The translations under genes and the position numbers were made by a program. 15,176 nt of DNA from Spirochaetota bacterium (GTDB lineage Bacteria; Spirochaetota; Spirochaetia; Treponematales; UBA12059). The stretch is taken from positions 1 through 15,176 of the forward strand of contig JAKLIU010000018.1 of NCBI GenBank assembly GCA_022709445.1. The letters run 5' to 3'. This document shows positions 1 through 5,851 of this stretch, piece after piece (the stretch's first letter is position 1; the number at the start of each line of letters is the position of its first letter). A model generated the notes under the pieces. That model saw only the letters and a list, made by a program, of their open reading frames with translations, was not told where the DNA came from and searched no databases.

Positions 1-262
1 CCTCGTCCAGGGAGTACGCGGTCAGGCTGTAGATTCCCGGCAGGTCGACGAAACGGTACTCCGTCCCGCCGCGTACCCTGCTGCCCTCGCGCCGTTCCAC
101 GGTGACGCCGGGATAGTTTCCCACCTTGTGCCTCGCCCCGGTCAGCGCGTTGAACAGGGTGGTCTTGCCCGCGTTGGGATTACCGGCCAGGGCCACCGTG
201 ACGACGCGGCCGGAAACGCCGGTCGCCCCTTCCTCGCCACGGTGATGCTTGCGTGTCCTCAT
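1..262 (-). CDS. feoB: FeoB ferrous iron transporter, N-terminal part (runs off the left edge)
   Basis: This is the first 87 codons of FeoB, the inner-membrane Fe(II) transporter with an N-terminal GTPase domain. The G1 P-loop GNPNAGKTT is at residues 27-35, the switch I stretch VGNYPGVTVE at 47-56 and G3 DLPG at 73-76, all in the FeoB order. The membrane part lies outside the window. The start is the ATG at 262. It gives a 21-residue basic, His-containing leader before the first beta strand, longer than in E. coli FeoB. No Shine-Dalgarno sequence can be seen because the Fur box and -10 region abut the ATG, so the mRNA may be leaderless. A later GTG would cut into the first beta strand. feoA and fur lie on the same strand about 2.3 kb upstream, separated from feoB by an oppositely oriented gene pair. 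Confidence 0.95.
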   Translation of the reverse strand, partial: MRTRKHHRGEEGATGVSGRVVTVALAGNPNAGKTTLFNALTGARHKVGNYPGVTVERREGSRVRGGTEYRFVDLPGIYSLTAYSLDE

Positions 263-264
263 AT

Positions 265-279
265 TGATAATGATTATCA
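265..279. promoter_or_regulatory. Fur box upstream of feoB
   Basis: TGATAATGATTATCA is a perfect 7-1-7 inverted repeat and matches the core Fur-box consensus TGATAATNATTATCA at every position. It covers the -10 region of the feoB promoter and ends 2 nt before the feoB ATG. It is about 86 nt from the divergent SDR gene, so an effect on that gene is possible but not shown. Confidence 0.93.
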
Positions 280-299
280 TTTCAATGGCTCCGTGTCAA
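271..299 (-). promoter_or_regulatory. Predicted feoB promoter
   Basis: On the minus strand a perfect -35 TTGACA (299-294) is followed after 17 nt by TAATCA (276-271), or after 15 nt by GATAAT (278-273). Either -10 lies inside the Fur palindrome, so Fur binding should block RNA polymerase. With the 17-nt spacer, transcription would begin within a few bases of the feoB ATG at 262. Confidence 0.6.
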
Positions 300-329
300 G
301 CCTCCCGCGGGAACGGGCGGCGGGAAGGC

Positions 330-358
330 TTAACATTCATCCAAATTCTCTATATAAA
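330..358 (+). promoter_or_regulatory. Predicted promoter of the SDR/radical SAM pair
   Basis: This AT-rich patch in GC-rich DNA contains TTAACA (330-335), 17 nt, then TATAAA (353-358). The -10 ends 6 nt before the ATG at 365, so the predicted +1 is the start codon itself. An AAGGAG at 357-362 overlaps the -10 but sits only 2 nt from the ATG, too close for a normal ribosome binding site. Confidence 0.5.
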
Positions 359-364
359 GGAGCG

Positions 365-1174
365 ATGCAACTGAACAATGGTTATGCGCTCGTAACGGGC
401 GCTTCGGGCGGGATAGGCAGGGAGTTCGCCCTGCAGCTGGCCGCGCAGGGGCGCGCGGTCATCCTGGTGGGCCGCAACGTCAAGGCGCTCGAGGACGTGA
501 AGTCCTCCCTCACGGGCGCGCGCGCCGCCGATGCCCTGGTCATCCCCTGCGACCTGGCCAAGCCGGGCGCGGCGGAAACCCTCCACAAGGCCTGCGCCGA
601 CCGGGGAGCCGTCGTGGACCTCCTGGTCAACAACGCCGGCTGGGGACTCTTCGGCGCGAGCGTCGACCTGGCCCCGGCTGACCTTGAGGCGATGGTCAAC
701 CTGAACATCAGCGCCCTCACCAACCTCTGTTCGCTCTTCGGCAGGGACATGAAGGCGCGCGGCCACGGCGGGATCCTCAACGTCGGATCCTTCGCGGGCC
801 TCAATGCCACGCCATACTTCGGCTCCTACGCGGCGACCAAGAGCTACGTGCTGTCCTACAGCCTGGCCCTGCGCGCGGAGCTCGCCGGCACCGGAGTGGC
901 GGTCACCTGCCTGCTGCCCGGCTACGTCCGCACGGCCTTCGACGGCAACGCGGGCATAACCAGCGACGCGTACCTGGAATTCTCGCACTCGAACAGCCTG
1001 GGCGCCGACCAGGTGGCGCGCATCGGGCTCAGGGCCATGGCCCGCCGCCGGTCCTGGGTCATCGCGGGGGCCAGGAACAATCTCGCGGCCGCCTTCTTCG
1101 GGCTCCTGCCCCGGACCGCCCCGCCGGCCATCATGAAGCCCTTCCTGGACAAGCTCGTCCAGCGGAAACCGTAA
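365..1174 (+). CDS. Short-chain dehydrogenase/reductase (classical SDR)
   Basis: This 269-residue classical SDR is a cytosolic NAD(P)-dependent oxidoreductase with a Rossmann fold. The dinucleotide motif TGASGGIG is at residues 11-18 and NNAG at 89-92. The catalytic triad is S142, Y155 and K159 in the YAATK motif, with normal spacing. An Arg after the second strand (VGRN) hints at NADP(H), but that is inference. The sequence resembles the DltE/YdfG-like group, whose substrates cannot be read from sequence. The ATG at 365 was chosen because the family N-terminus begins here. The frame is open further upstream, but that extension would cross the Fur box and feoB. The gene is 16 nt from the radical SAM gene downstream, so the two are probably cotranscribed and may act on the same substrate. 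Confidence 0.92.
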   Translation: MQLNNGYALVTGASGGIGREFALQLAAQGRAVILVGRNVKALEDVKSSLTGARAADALVIPCDLAKPGAAETLHKACADRGAVVDLLVNNAGWGLFGASVDLAPADLEAMVNLNISALTNLCSLFGRDMKARGHGGILNVGSFAGLNATPYFGSYAATKSYVLSYSLALRAELAGTGVAVTCLLPGYVRTAFDGNAGITSDAYLEFSHSNSLGADQVARIGLRAMARRRSWVIAGARNNLAAAFFGLLPRTAPPAIMKPFLDKLVQRKP

Positions 1175-1190
1175 TCCCACAGGAACAGAG

Positions 1191-2381
1191 ATGAAGACCA
1201 ACTTTTCCATCGTACCCAAGCTCCTCAAGAAGGATCCCGCCCTCGCCAGGCGCATCGTGTCGGCCTTCGCCGCCCAGCAGAAATCCCTCCTGGTGGACCG
1301 CGTCCTGCACCCGGCCACCACCAACGAGCTCAGCCTGATCTACTTCCGCCTCACGCCCCTGTGCAACCTGCGCTGCGTCATGTGCGGCCAGCGCGGCGAC
1401 AAGGGCGTCCTCAAGGGCGCCTTCGCGGCGAACGAGTCGAAGAAGATCGTGCCGCTGGAGGACTACAAGCGCCTGGTGGACCAGATCAAGCACAAGAAGC
1501 CGGTGGTGTACCTCTGGGGCGGCGAGCCCTTCCTCTACCCGGACCTGTTCCCCCTGGTCGACTACATGATGGAGAACGGGCTGACGGTGAGCGTGAACAC
1601 CAACGGCACCTTCCTTGAGAAGTACGCCAAGGAGATCGTCGAGCGCAAGTGGCACGCCCTGTTCGTGTCGCTTGACGGCTTCGAGGAGACCAACGACCGC
1701 ATCCGCGGCGAGGGTTCCTACCGCCGCGTGATCGACGGCTTCGCCGCGATCAACCGCGAGAAGGAACGGCAGGGTTCCCACTACCCGTACATGGGCGTGG
1801 TCTCCACGGTGAACAACCTGAACTACAAGGACCTGTACCGCCTGGCCGAGGCCACCCGGGAATTCAAGCTGGCCTGGCACATCTACAACCTGGGCACCTA
1901 CACCAACGACGCCATCATCGCCGAGCACCGCGAGTTCATGAAGCGCGAACTGGACACGGACATCGCCTGCCTGCCCGGCTACGCCACCGGCTACAACGAG
2001 GGCATCAACGGCCAGGAACTCTACGACATCCTGACCAGGATCCACGCCATGGACACCGACCACCCCATCATCACGGTGCCTGCGCTCAAGCCGGAGAAGA
2101 TCGAGCTGTACTACGGCAAGCTGGACGAGCTGGTGCGCAAGCGCTGCTCGGTGCCCTGGAGCCAGGCCAACGTGGACTACAACGGCGACGTGCACTTCTG
2201 CGCCGACTACAACGACTATCCGCTCGGGAACATCCGCGAGAAGCCCTTCTTCGAGATCTACAACGGCGAGCGGGCGCAACGCTTCCGCCTGGCGCTCAAG
2301 AACGCCAAGGACGGGATCTTCCCCGGCTGCATCCGCTGCTACCAGAACATGCTCTGCGGACAGCGGGTCAAGGGCTTTTAG
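1191..2381 (+). CDS. Radical SAM protein with truncated SPASM-like C-terminus
   Basis: This 396-residue radical SAM enzyme uses a [4Fe-4S] cluster to cleave SAM. The cluster ligands are C58, C62 and C65 (CNLRCVMC). The SAM-binding GGEP is at 110-113 and the radical-SAM barrel continues to about residue 260. The C-terminal part carries C319-x12-G-x4-C337, then C380-x2-C383-x5-C389, which follows the opening of the SPASM motif. The chain ends seven residues after C389, so the CX3C continuation and last cysteine of a full seven-Cys SPASM domain are missing. One auxiliary cluster (twitch-like) is therefore more likely than two. No B12-binding domain is present. AGGA at 1181-1184 is the ribosome binding site. 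The substrate is unknown. No precursor peptide is evident nearby. The partner is the SDR gene 16 nt upstream. Confidence 0.9.
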   Translation: MKTNFSIVPKLLKKDPALARRIVSAFAAQQKSLLVDRVLHPATTNELSLIYFRLTPLCNLRCVMCGQRGDKGVLKGAFAANESKKIVPLEDYKRLVDQIKHKKPVVYLWGGEPFLYPDLFPLVDYMMENGLTVSVNTNGTFLEKYAKEIVERKWHALFVSLDGFEETNDRIRGEGSYRRVIDGFAAINREKERQGSHYPYMGVVSTVNNLNYKDLYRLAEATREFKLAWHIYNLGTYTNDAIIAEHREFMKRELDTDIACLPGYATGYNEGINGQELYDILTRIHAMDTDHPIITVPALKPEKIELYYGKLDELVRKRCSVPWSQANVDYNGDVHFCADYNDYPLGNIREKPFFEIYNGERAQRFRLALKNAKDGIFPGCIRCYQNMLCGQRVKGF

Positions 2382-2415
2382 TCTTTCACGAAACCTTCCA
2401 GGTTTCGTGAAAGAC
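2381..2415. repeat. 35-nt perfect palindrome 1 of a tandem pair
   Basis: The arms are GTCTTTCACGAAACCT (2381-2396) and its exact reverse complement (2400-2415), with loop TCC. The left arm starts on the last base of the radical SAM stop codon. There is no T-tract on either strand after the stem, so it is not a textbook intrinsic terminator, although it lies between convergent genes and may still end transcription. Confidence 0.9.
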
Positions 2416-2417
2416 AT

Positions 2418-2452
2418 CGCAGTTCATGAAACGTTACGTTTCATGAACTGCG
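2418..2452. repeat. 35-nt perfect palindrome 2 of a tandem pair
   Basis: The arms are CGCAGTTCATGAAACGT (2418-2434) and its exact reverse complement (2436-2452) around a single T. A realistic RNA loop is TTA. It follows palindrome 1 after only 2 nt, has the same total length, and shares the arm core TTCAYGAAAC. The two look like related copies of one element. From 2453 to the feoA stop at 2547 nothing else is recognisable. Confidence 0.9.
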
Positions 2453-2546
2453 GGTGGGATCGAGGGTTGGGTTGGCTGATTCAAGATGATTGCTTCTGGC
2501 AGGCGAGGCATGACGATGCGGCGCCGGGGGCGCCTGGCACGGCGGG

Positions 2547-2774
2547 TCAGCCGGCGGGTTCCACCTCGACGGAGTCGGCCTCCGACCGGCGGATGAGGAT
2601 GTCGTAACCGCGCAGGCGAACCTGTATGGGCCCGTTCCAGAAGCCCCGCCGCACGACGCTGCCCGCGGCGCCCTCGGTGAAGCCCATGTCGGCCAGCCGC
2701 TTGCCCACCTCGCCGCCGCGCAGCACGCGCAGCACCCTGAACTCCGTCCCCTTGCGGATCTCCGATACGGTCAT
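2547..2774 (-). CDS. feoA: FeoA, ferrous iron transport accessory protein
   Basis: This 75-residue cytosolic SH3-like protein is thought to bind FeoB and support Fe(II) uptake. The family pattern is clear: the RLADMGFTEGA stretch in the middle, a GPIQVRLRGYDILIRR segment, and a final strand ending in VEVEPAG. Length is typical. The ATG at 2774 overlaps the fur stop codon in ATGA and is preceded by an AGGGGAG ribosome binding site, so translation is probably coupled to fur. feoB normally follows feoA. Here it lies on the same strand but about 2.3 kb further on, beyond the SDR/radical SAM pair. Expression should follow the Fur-controlled fur promoter. Confidence 0.95.
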   Translation of the reverse strand: MTVSEIRKGTEFRVLRVLRGGEVGKRLADMGFTEGAAGSVVRRGFWNGPIQVRLRGYDILIRRSEADSVEVEPAG

Positions 2775-3220
2775 GCGCTCCCCTTTCCCCCGCCCGTCCC
2801 CGCGCAGGCGGGACAGAGCCCGAGCAGCTCGAGCCGGTGGCCGCCGGGGACGTACCCGTGGGCCGAGTACACGGCCTCCTGCGCCCGCTCGATCGCGTCG
2901 TCCTGGAACTCCACCACCGCCCCGCAGCGGACGCACATCAGGTGGTCGTGGTGGCCGTGCTTCCAGGCGTGCTCGTACTGCCGGGCCCCGTCGTCGCGGC
3001 AGGCTTCCCGGGCCAGTCCCGCGTCCGCCAGCAGCTTGATGGTGCGGAACACGGTGGCCTGCCCGATGGACGGGTCCAGGCGGCGGGCCTCGTCGTAGAG
3101 TTCCTCCGCGCTCACGTGCCGCTCCAGCCCGAGGAAGGCCCTGAGCACGGTCTCGCGCGCCACGGTCATCTTGAGGCCGCGGTCCCGCAGGTAGGCTTCC
3201 AGTCTGTCCCGCTCTTCCAT
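2771..3220 (-). CDS. fur: Fur-family ferric uptake regulator
   Basis: This 149-residue iron-responsive dimeric repressor has an N-terminal winged helix (about residues 1-80) with recognition helix GQATVFRTIKLL at 53-64, where the usual ATVYRT has Phe for Tyr. The metal/dimer domain has HHDHLMCVRCG at 90-100 and a second CPAC at 136-139. The two CxxC pairs predict a structural zinc site, and the His-rich motif is the regulatory site region. The ATG at 3220 has AGGGAG upstream at good spacing. A longer reading begins inside the Fur box and is unlikely. Perfect Fur-box-like repeats at its own promoter and at feoB, together with coupling to feoA, argue for a true iron-sensing Fur rather than Zur or PerR. 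Confidence 0.93.
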   Translation of the reverse strand: MEERDRLEAYLRDRGLKMTVARETVLRAFLGLERHVSAEELYDEARRLDPSIGQATVFRTIKLLADAGLAREACRDDGARQYEHAWKHGHHDHLMCVRCGAVVEFQDDAIERAQEAVYSAHGYVPGGHRLELLGLCPACAGTGGGKGSA

Positions 3221-3243
3221 GTCCGCTCCCTGACTGTTGGTAT

Positions 3244-3258
3244 TGATAATAGTTATCA
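3244..3258. promoter_or_regulatory. Fur box at the fur promoter
   Basis: TGATAATAGTTATCA matches the 7-1-7 Fur consensus at 14 of 15 positions. The inverted repeat extends outward to ATTGATAA...TTATCAAT (3242-3260). It covers the end of the -10 and the start point, which predicts autorepression of fur and iron control of feoA. Confidence 0.9.
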
Positions 3259-3285
3259 ATATACTGGGCATGGCGCGGCTGTCAA
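3258..3285 (-). promoter_or_regulatory. Predicted fur-feoA promoter
   Basis: On the minus strand a perfect TTGACA (3285-3280) is followed after 16 nt by TATATT (3263-3258). The predicted start point, near 3251, falls inside the Fur box. The ribosome binding site AGGGAG precedes the fur ATG at 3220. Confidence 0.7.
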
Positions 3286-3308
3286 GGAAGAAACGCCCCG
3301 GACCGGCA

Positions 3309-5303
3309 TCATTTGAGCGCGCGCATCGAGTTGAGCACGGCGACCAGGGCCACGCCGACGTCCGCGATGACCGCCTCCCACATGGCTGCCAGCCCGAACG
3401 CCCCGAAGGACAGGAAGGCCAGCTTGACCCCGAGCGCGAACACGATGTTCTGCACCACGATGGCCCGGGTGCGCCTGGCCCGTTCGATGGCCTCCGCCAC
3501 GCGCGAGGGTTCGTCGCTCATGAGCACCACGTCCGCGCTCTCCACCGCGGCGTCCGAACCGGACAGGCCCATGGCTATGCCGGCGTCCGCGCGGGCCAGG
3601 ACCGGCGCGTCGTTCACCCCGTCTCCCACGAACACCACGGTGCCACGGCGGCGGCCGTCTCCCATGATGGCCTCCAGGCGCTCCAGCTTGTGCTGGGGCA
3701 GGAGGCCGTGGTGCAGCTCGTCCATGCCCGCCTCGCGGCCGATGCGCTCCGCGGACGGGGCCGAGTCGCCGGTGAGCATGGCCACCCGCCTGATGCCCAG
3801 GGCGCGCAGCCTTTCCATGGCCGCCCGGCCGTCGGGCTTGAGGCTGTCGCCCAGCTCGATGCGGCCGGCGTAGCGGCCGGCCACCGCGATATGCAGCTCC
3901 GTCCCCGTGGCCGGCCTGCACTCGTGCGGGATGTTCTTCAGGTGCAGCATGCGGTCCGCCCCGGCCAGCACCTCCTTCCCGTCCAGGAAGGCGCTGGTGC
4001 CGTGTCCTGGCAGCTCTGCGTAGCTGCCCTCGTCGCAGGCCGGGTGCGGCTTGCCCGTGCCCAGCCAGGCGTCGCGCACGGCCCTGGCCAGCGGGTGGTT
4101 GGAATGGGTGCCGGCGGCGGCTGCGTGCATGAGGAGCGATTCGCCGGAGAAGCCGTCCGCGGGGGCCAGTTCGAGCACCGTGAAGGCGCCGTCTGTCAGG
4201 GTGCCGGTCTTGTCGAACACCACGGTGCGCGCGTCGGCCAGGGCGTCCAGCACCGAGGCGCCCTTGATGAGGATGCCGCGCCTGGCGGCGCCTCCGAGGC
4301 CGCCGAAATAGCCGAGGGGCACGCTGACCACGAAGGCGCAGGGGCAGGAGATGACCAGCATGACCAGGGCGCGGTAGGCCCAGACGGACAGGCTCTGCCC
4401 GGGCGCCAGGAGCGGGGGCAGGAAGGCCACCAAAAGGGCGGCGACCACCACGGCCGGCGTGTACCAGCGGGCGAAGCGGGTGATGAACAGTTCGGTGCGC
4501 GCCTTGGCCTTGGAGGCGTTCTCCACCAGCTCGACGATGCGGGCGGCGGAGGACTCGGAGGCCGGCCGAGCCGCCCTGACCGTCAGGGCGGCGTCGCGGG
4601 CTATGAAGCCCGCGAGGGCCTCGTCGCCGGGCCCGGCCGGCCGGGGCATGCTCTCCCCGGTCATGGACGAAGTGTCGAAGGACCCGCTGCCCTCCGTTAC
4701 CTCGCCGTCCACGGGAACGCGCTCGCCGGGCCGCACCAGGACCAGCTCGCCGGGCTTCACCTCGTCGGGGGAAACCGTCAGCCATCCGCCGTCGCGGCCG
4801 ACCCTGGCGCTGTCGGGCCTGAGCGCCAGCAAGGCACGTATCGATCTGCGGCTCCTGTCGGCCGCGGCGTCCTGGAGCATCTCGCCGACGCGGTAGAAGA
4901 CCATGACCCCGACGGCCTCCTCCATGGCGCCGATGATGAACGCGCCCAGCGAGGCGATGGCCATCAGGAACAGCTCGTCGAAGACCCTGCCCCGGACGAT
5001 GTTCCTGGCAGCGCCGAGGAGGACCTCCCAGCCTGCGACCAGGTACGCGGCCAGCTCGAGCGCCCTGGCGGCCCAGGAAGCCCAGGCAGGCACGCCGCCC
5101 CGGGAAACCAACAAGGACAGGAACCAGCCCGCCAAGGCCAACAGCACGGCCAGGCCCAGTTGCGCCAGTTCCCGCGCCTGGGCCCTGGACAGTCCCCTGC
5201 GGGGTTCGGCCGGAACCGGCGAGCCCAGGTCCGCACGGGCGGCGCAGGCGGAACAGCAGGGATCGCCTCCTGCCTTGGCGGCGGAATCATCGCGGCATTC
5301 CAT
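3309..5303 (-). CDS. zntA: P1B-2 type Zn(II)/Cd(II)/Pb(II) efflux ATPase without HMA domain
   Basis: This 664-residue heavy-metal P-type ATPase pumps divalent soft metals out across the inner membrane. TGES (actuator) is at 215-218, the metal-site CPC at 320-322 and the phosphorylated D364 in DKTGTLT. The HP motif is at 403-404, GDGVND at 560-565 and D648-x-G650 in the last helix. CPC together with DxG is the signature of the P1B-2 Zn/Cd/Pb group; copper pumps lack it. There is no N-terminal HMA domain. A roughly 45-residue tail with C3 and a CCSAC cluster (16-20) precedes the first helix. The ATG at 5303 has AAGGGAG at good spacing and lies 1 nt after the stop of the ArsR-type repressor, so the two form an operon. 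fur follows on the same strand from its own promoter. Confidence 0.93.
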   Translation of the reverse strand: MECRDDSAAKAGGDPCCSACAARADLGSPVPAEPRRGLSRAQARELAQLGLAVLLALAGWFLSLLVSRGGVPAWASWAARALELAAYLVAGWEVLLGAARNIVRGRVFDELFLMAIASLGAFIIGAMEEAVGVMVFYRVGEMLQDAAADRSRRSIRALLALRPDSARVGRDGGWLTVSPDEVKPGELVLVRPGERVPVDGEVTEGSGSFDTSSMTGESMPRPAGPGDEALAGFIARDAALTVRAARPASESSAARIVELVENASKAKARTELFITRFARWYTPAVVVAALLVAFLPPLLAPGQSLSVWAYRALVMLVISCPCAFVVSVPLGYFGGLGGAARRGILIKGASVLDALADARTVVFDKTGTLTDGAFTVLELAPADGFSGESLLMHAAAAGTHSNHPLARAVRDAWLGTGKPHPACDEGSYAELPGHGTSAFLDGKEVLAGADRMLHLKNIPHECRPATGTELHIAVAGRYAGRIELGDSLKPDGRAAMERLRALGIRRVAMLTGDSAPSAERIGREAGMDELHHGLLPQHKLERLEAIMGDGRRRGTVVFVGDGVNDAPVLARADAGIAMGLSGSDAAVESADVVLMSDEPSRVAEAIERARRTRAIVVQNIVFALGVKLAFLSFGAFGLAAMWEAVIADVGVALVAVLNSMRALK

Positions 5304-5304
5304 G

Positions 5305-5679
5305 TCAGGCTCCCTTCCGCTCGTCCAGGTGGACCGACGCCACCCGCAGGATGTCGCGCACATGTTCGTCATCCAGTGAATAGAAGACCGCCTTGCCTTC
5401 GCGACGCGGCCTGACCAGCCTGGCCCGCCTGAGCAGGGCGAGCTGGTGGCTCATGGACGACTGGCTCATGTCCAGGGCCGCCGACAGGTCGCAGACGCAG
5501 AGCTCCGACACCGCGAGCGCGTTCAGGATCCGGAGCCTGGTGGGGTCGGAGAACACCTTGAACAGCTCCGCCGTGGCCAGCAGGACCGAGGTCGAGGCCT
5601 CGGAGGATCGGGCGATCGCGACCGCTTCTTCATGAAGGATGGTGCAGGTACAAAGGTCGAGGTGCTTCTCTTGGTCCAT
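5305..5679 (-). CDS. ArsR/SmtB-family metal-sensing repressor (CadC/ZiaR-like)
   Basis: This 124-residue winged-helix dimer should release DNA when it binds metal. The helix-turn-helix core includes FSDPTRLRILNAL (43-55) and SQSSMSHQL (72-80). Two complete-looking metal sites are present. The first is alpha3N, from C61 and C63 in ELCVCDL plus N-terminal C10 and C12, as in the Cd/Pb sensor CadC. The second is alpha5, from D104, H106, H117 and E120, the same residues and numbering as Zn sensor SmtB. Three in-frame ATGs exist at 5691, 5685 and 5679. The last was chosen because GGAG lies 6 nt before it, and the first two overlap the operator or the ribosome binding site. It is cotranscribed with the P1B ATPase 1 nt downstream, which should be its target along with itself. 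Confidence 0.93.
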   Translation of the reverse strand: MDQEKHLDLCTCTILHEEAVAIARSSEASTSVLLATAELFKVFSDPTRLRILNALAVSELCVCDLSAALDMSQSSMSHQLALLRRARLVRPRREGKAVFYSLDDEHVRDILRVASVHLDERKGA

Positions 5680-5689
5680 GAACATCTCC

Positions 5690-5717
5690 ATATGAACATA
5701 TGTCTATATGTTCATAT
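5690..5717. promoter_or_regulatory. Predicted operator of the ArsR/SmtB repressor
   Basis: ATATGAACATAT (5690-5701) and its exact reverse complement ATATGTTCATAT (5706-5717) are separated by 4 nt. The TGAAC...GTTCA halves resemble ArsR/SmtB operators, though the classical form has a 2-nt spacer. It overlaps the predicted start point of the repressor-ATPase operon and lies just upstream of the repressor's start codon. Confidence 0.8.
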
Positions 5718-5719
5718 AT

Positions 5720-5749
5720 AATGTAGCACATCCATGCAATCCACTGCAA
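5720..5749 (-). promoter_or_regulatory. Predicted promoter of the metal-resistance operon
   Basis: On the minus strand TTGCAG (5749-5744), an 18-nt spacer and TACATT (5725-5720) would place the start point inside the operator at 5690-5717. This is typical of ArsR-family repression. Other AT-rich hexamers nearby could serve as -10. Confidence 0.45.
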
Positions 5750-5788
5750 GTTCTAACCGAACTTTCCGCCCCGCGGGAGCCGTCGCCC

Positions 5789-5818
5789 TTGTGGAGCCCG
5801 CCGGGAGGGGGCTACACT
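5789..5818 (+). promoter_or_regulatory. Predicted promoter of the ABC exporter genes
   Basis: TTGTGG (5789-5794), an 18-nt spacer and TACACT (5813-5818) would give a leader of about 27 nt before the ATG at 5852. The interval between the metal operator and this promoter holds no gene. Confidence 0.45.
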
Positions 5819-5851
5819 CGCCGGGCGCATCCACACCCTGGCAGGAGCATC

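Noticed and set aside
301..329. Short imperfect hairpin GCCTCCCGC/GCGGGAAGGC between feoB and the SDR gene
   Set aside because: It has a bulge, no T-tract, and lies between divergent promoters, where a terminator makes no sense.
128..364. Upstream extension of the SDR gene
   Set aside because: The frame stays open, but it would run antisense through feoB and across the Fur box, and the SDR fold begins at the ATG at 365.
2381..2452. Classical intrinsic terminators or an att site at the tandem palindromes
   Set aside because: No T-tract follows either stem on either strand, and there is no integrase gene or repeated core nearby.
3237..5414. Very long open frames antisense to the metal ATPase and similar ones elsewhere
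   Set aside because: High GC content removes stop codons on the opposite strand. These frames have biased composition, no domains, and cross known regulatory sites.
5717..5722. TATAAT on the plus strand as promoter of the ABC exporter
   Set aside because: No acceptable -35 lies 16-18 nt upstream and the leader would be about 125 nt. The TTGTGG/TACACT pair at 5789-5818 fits better.
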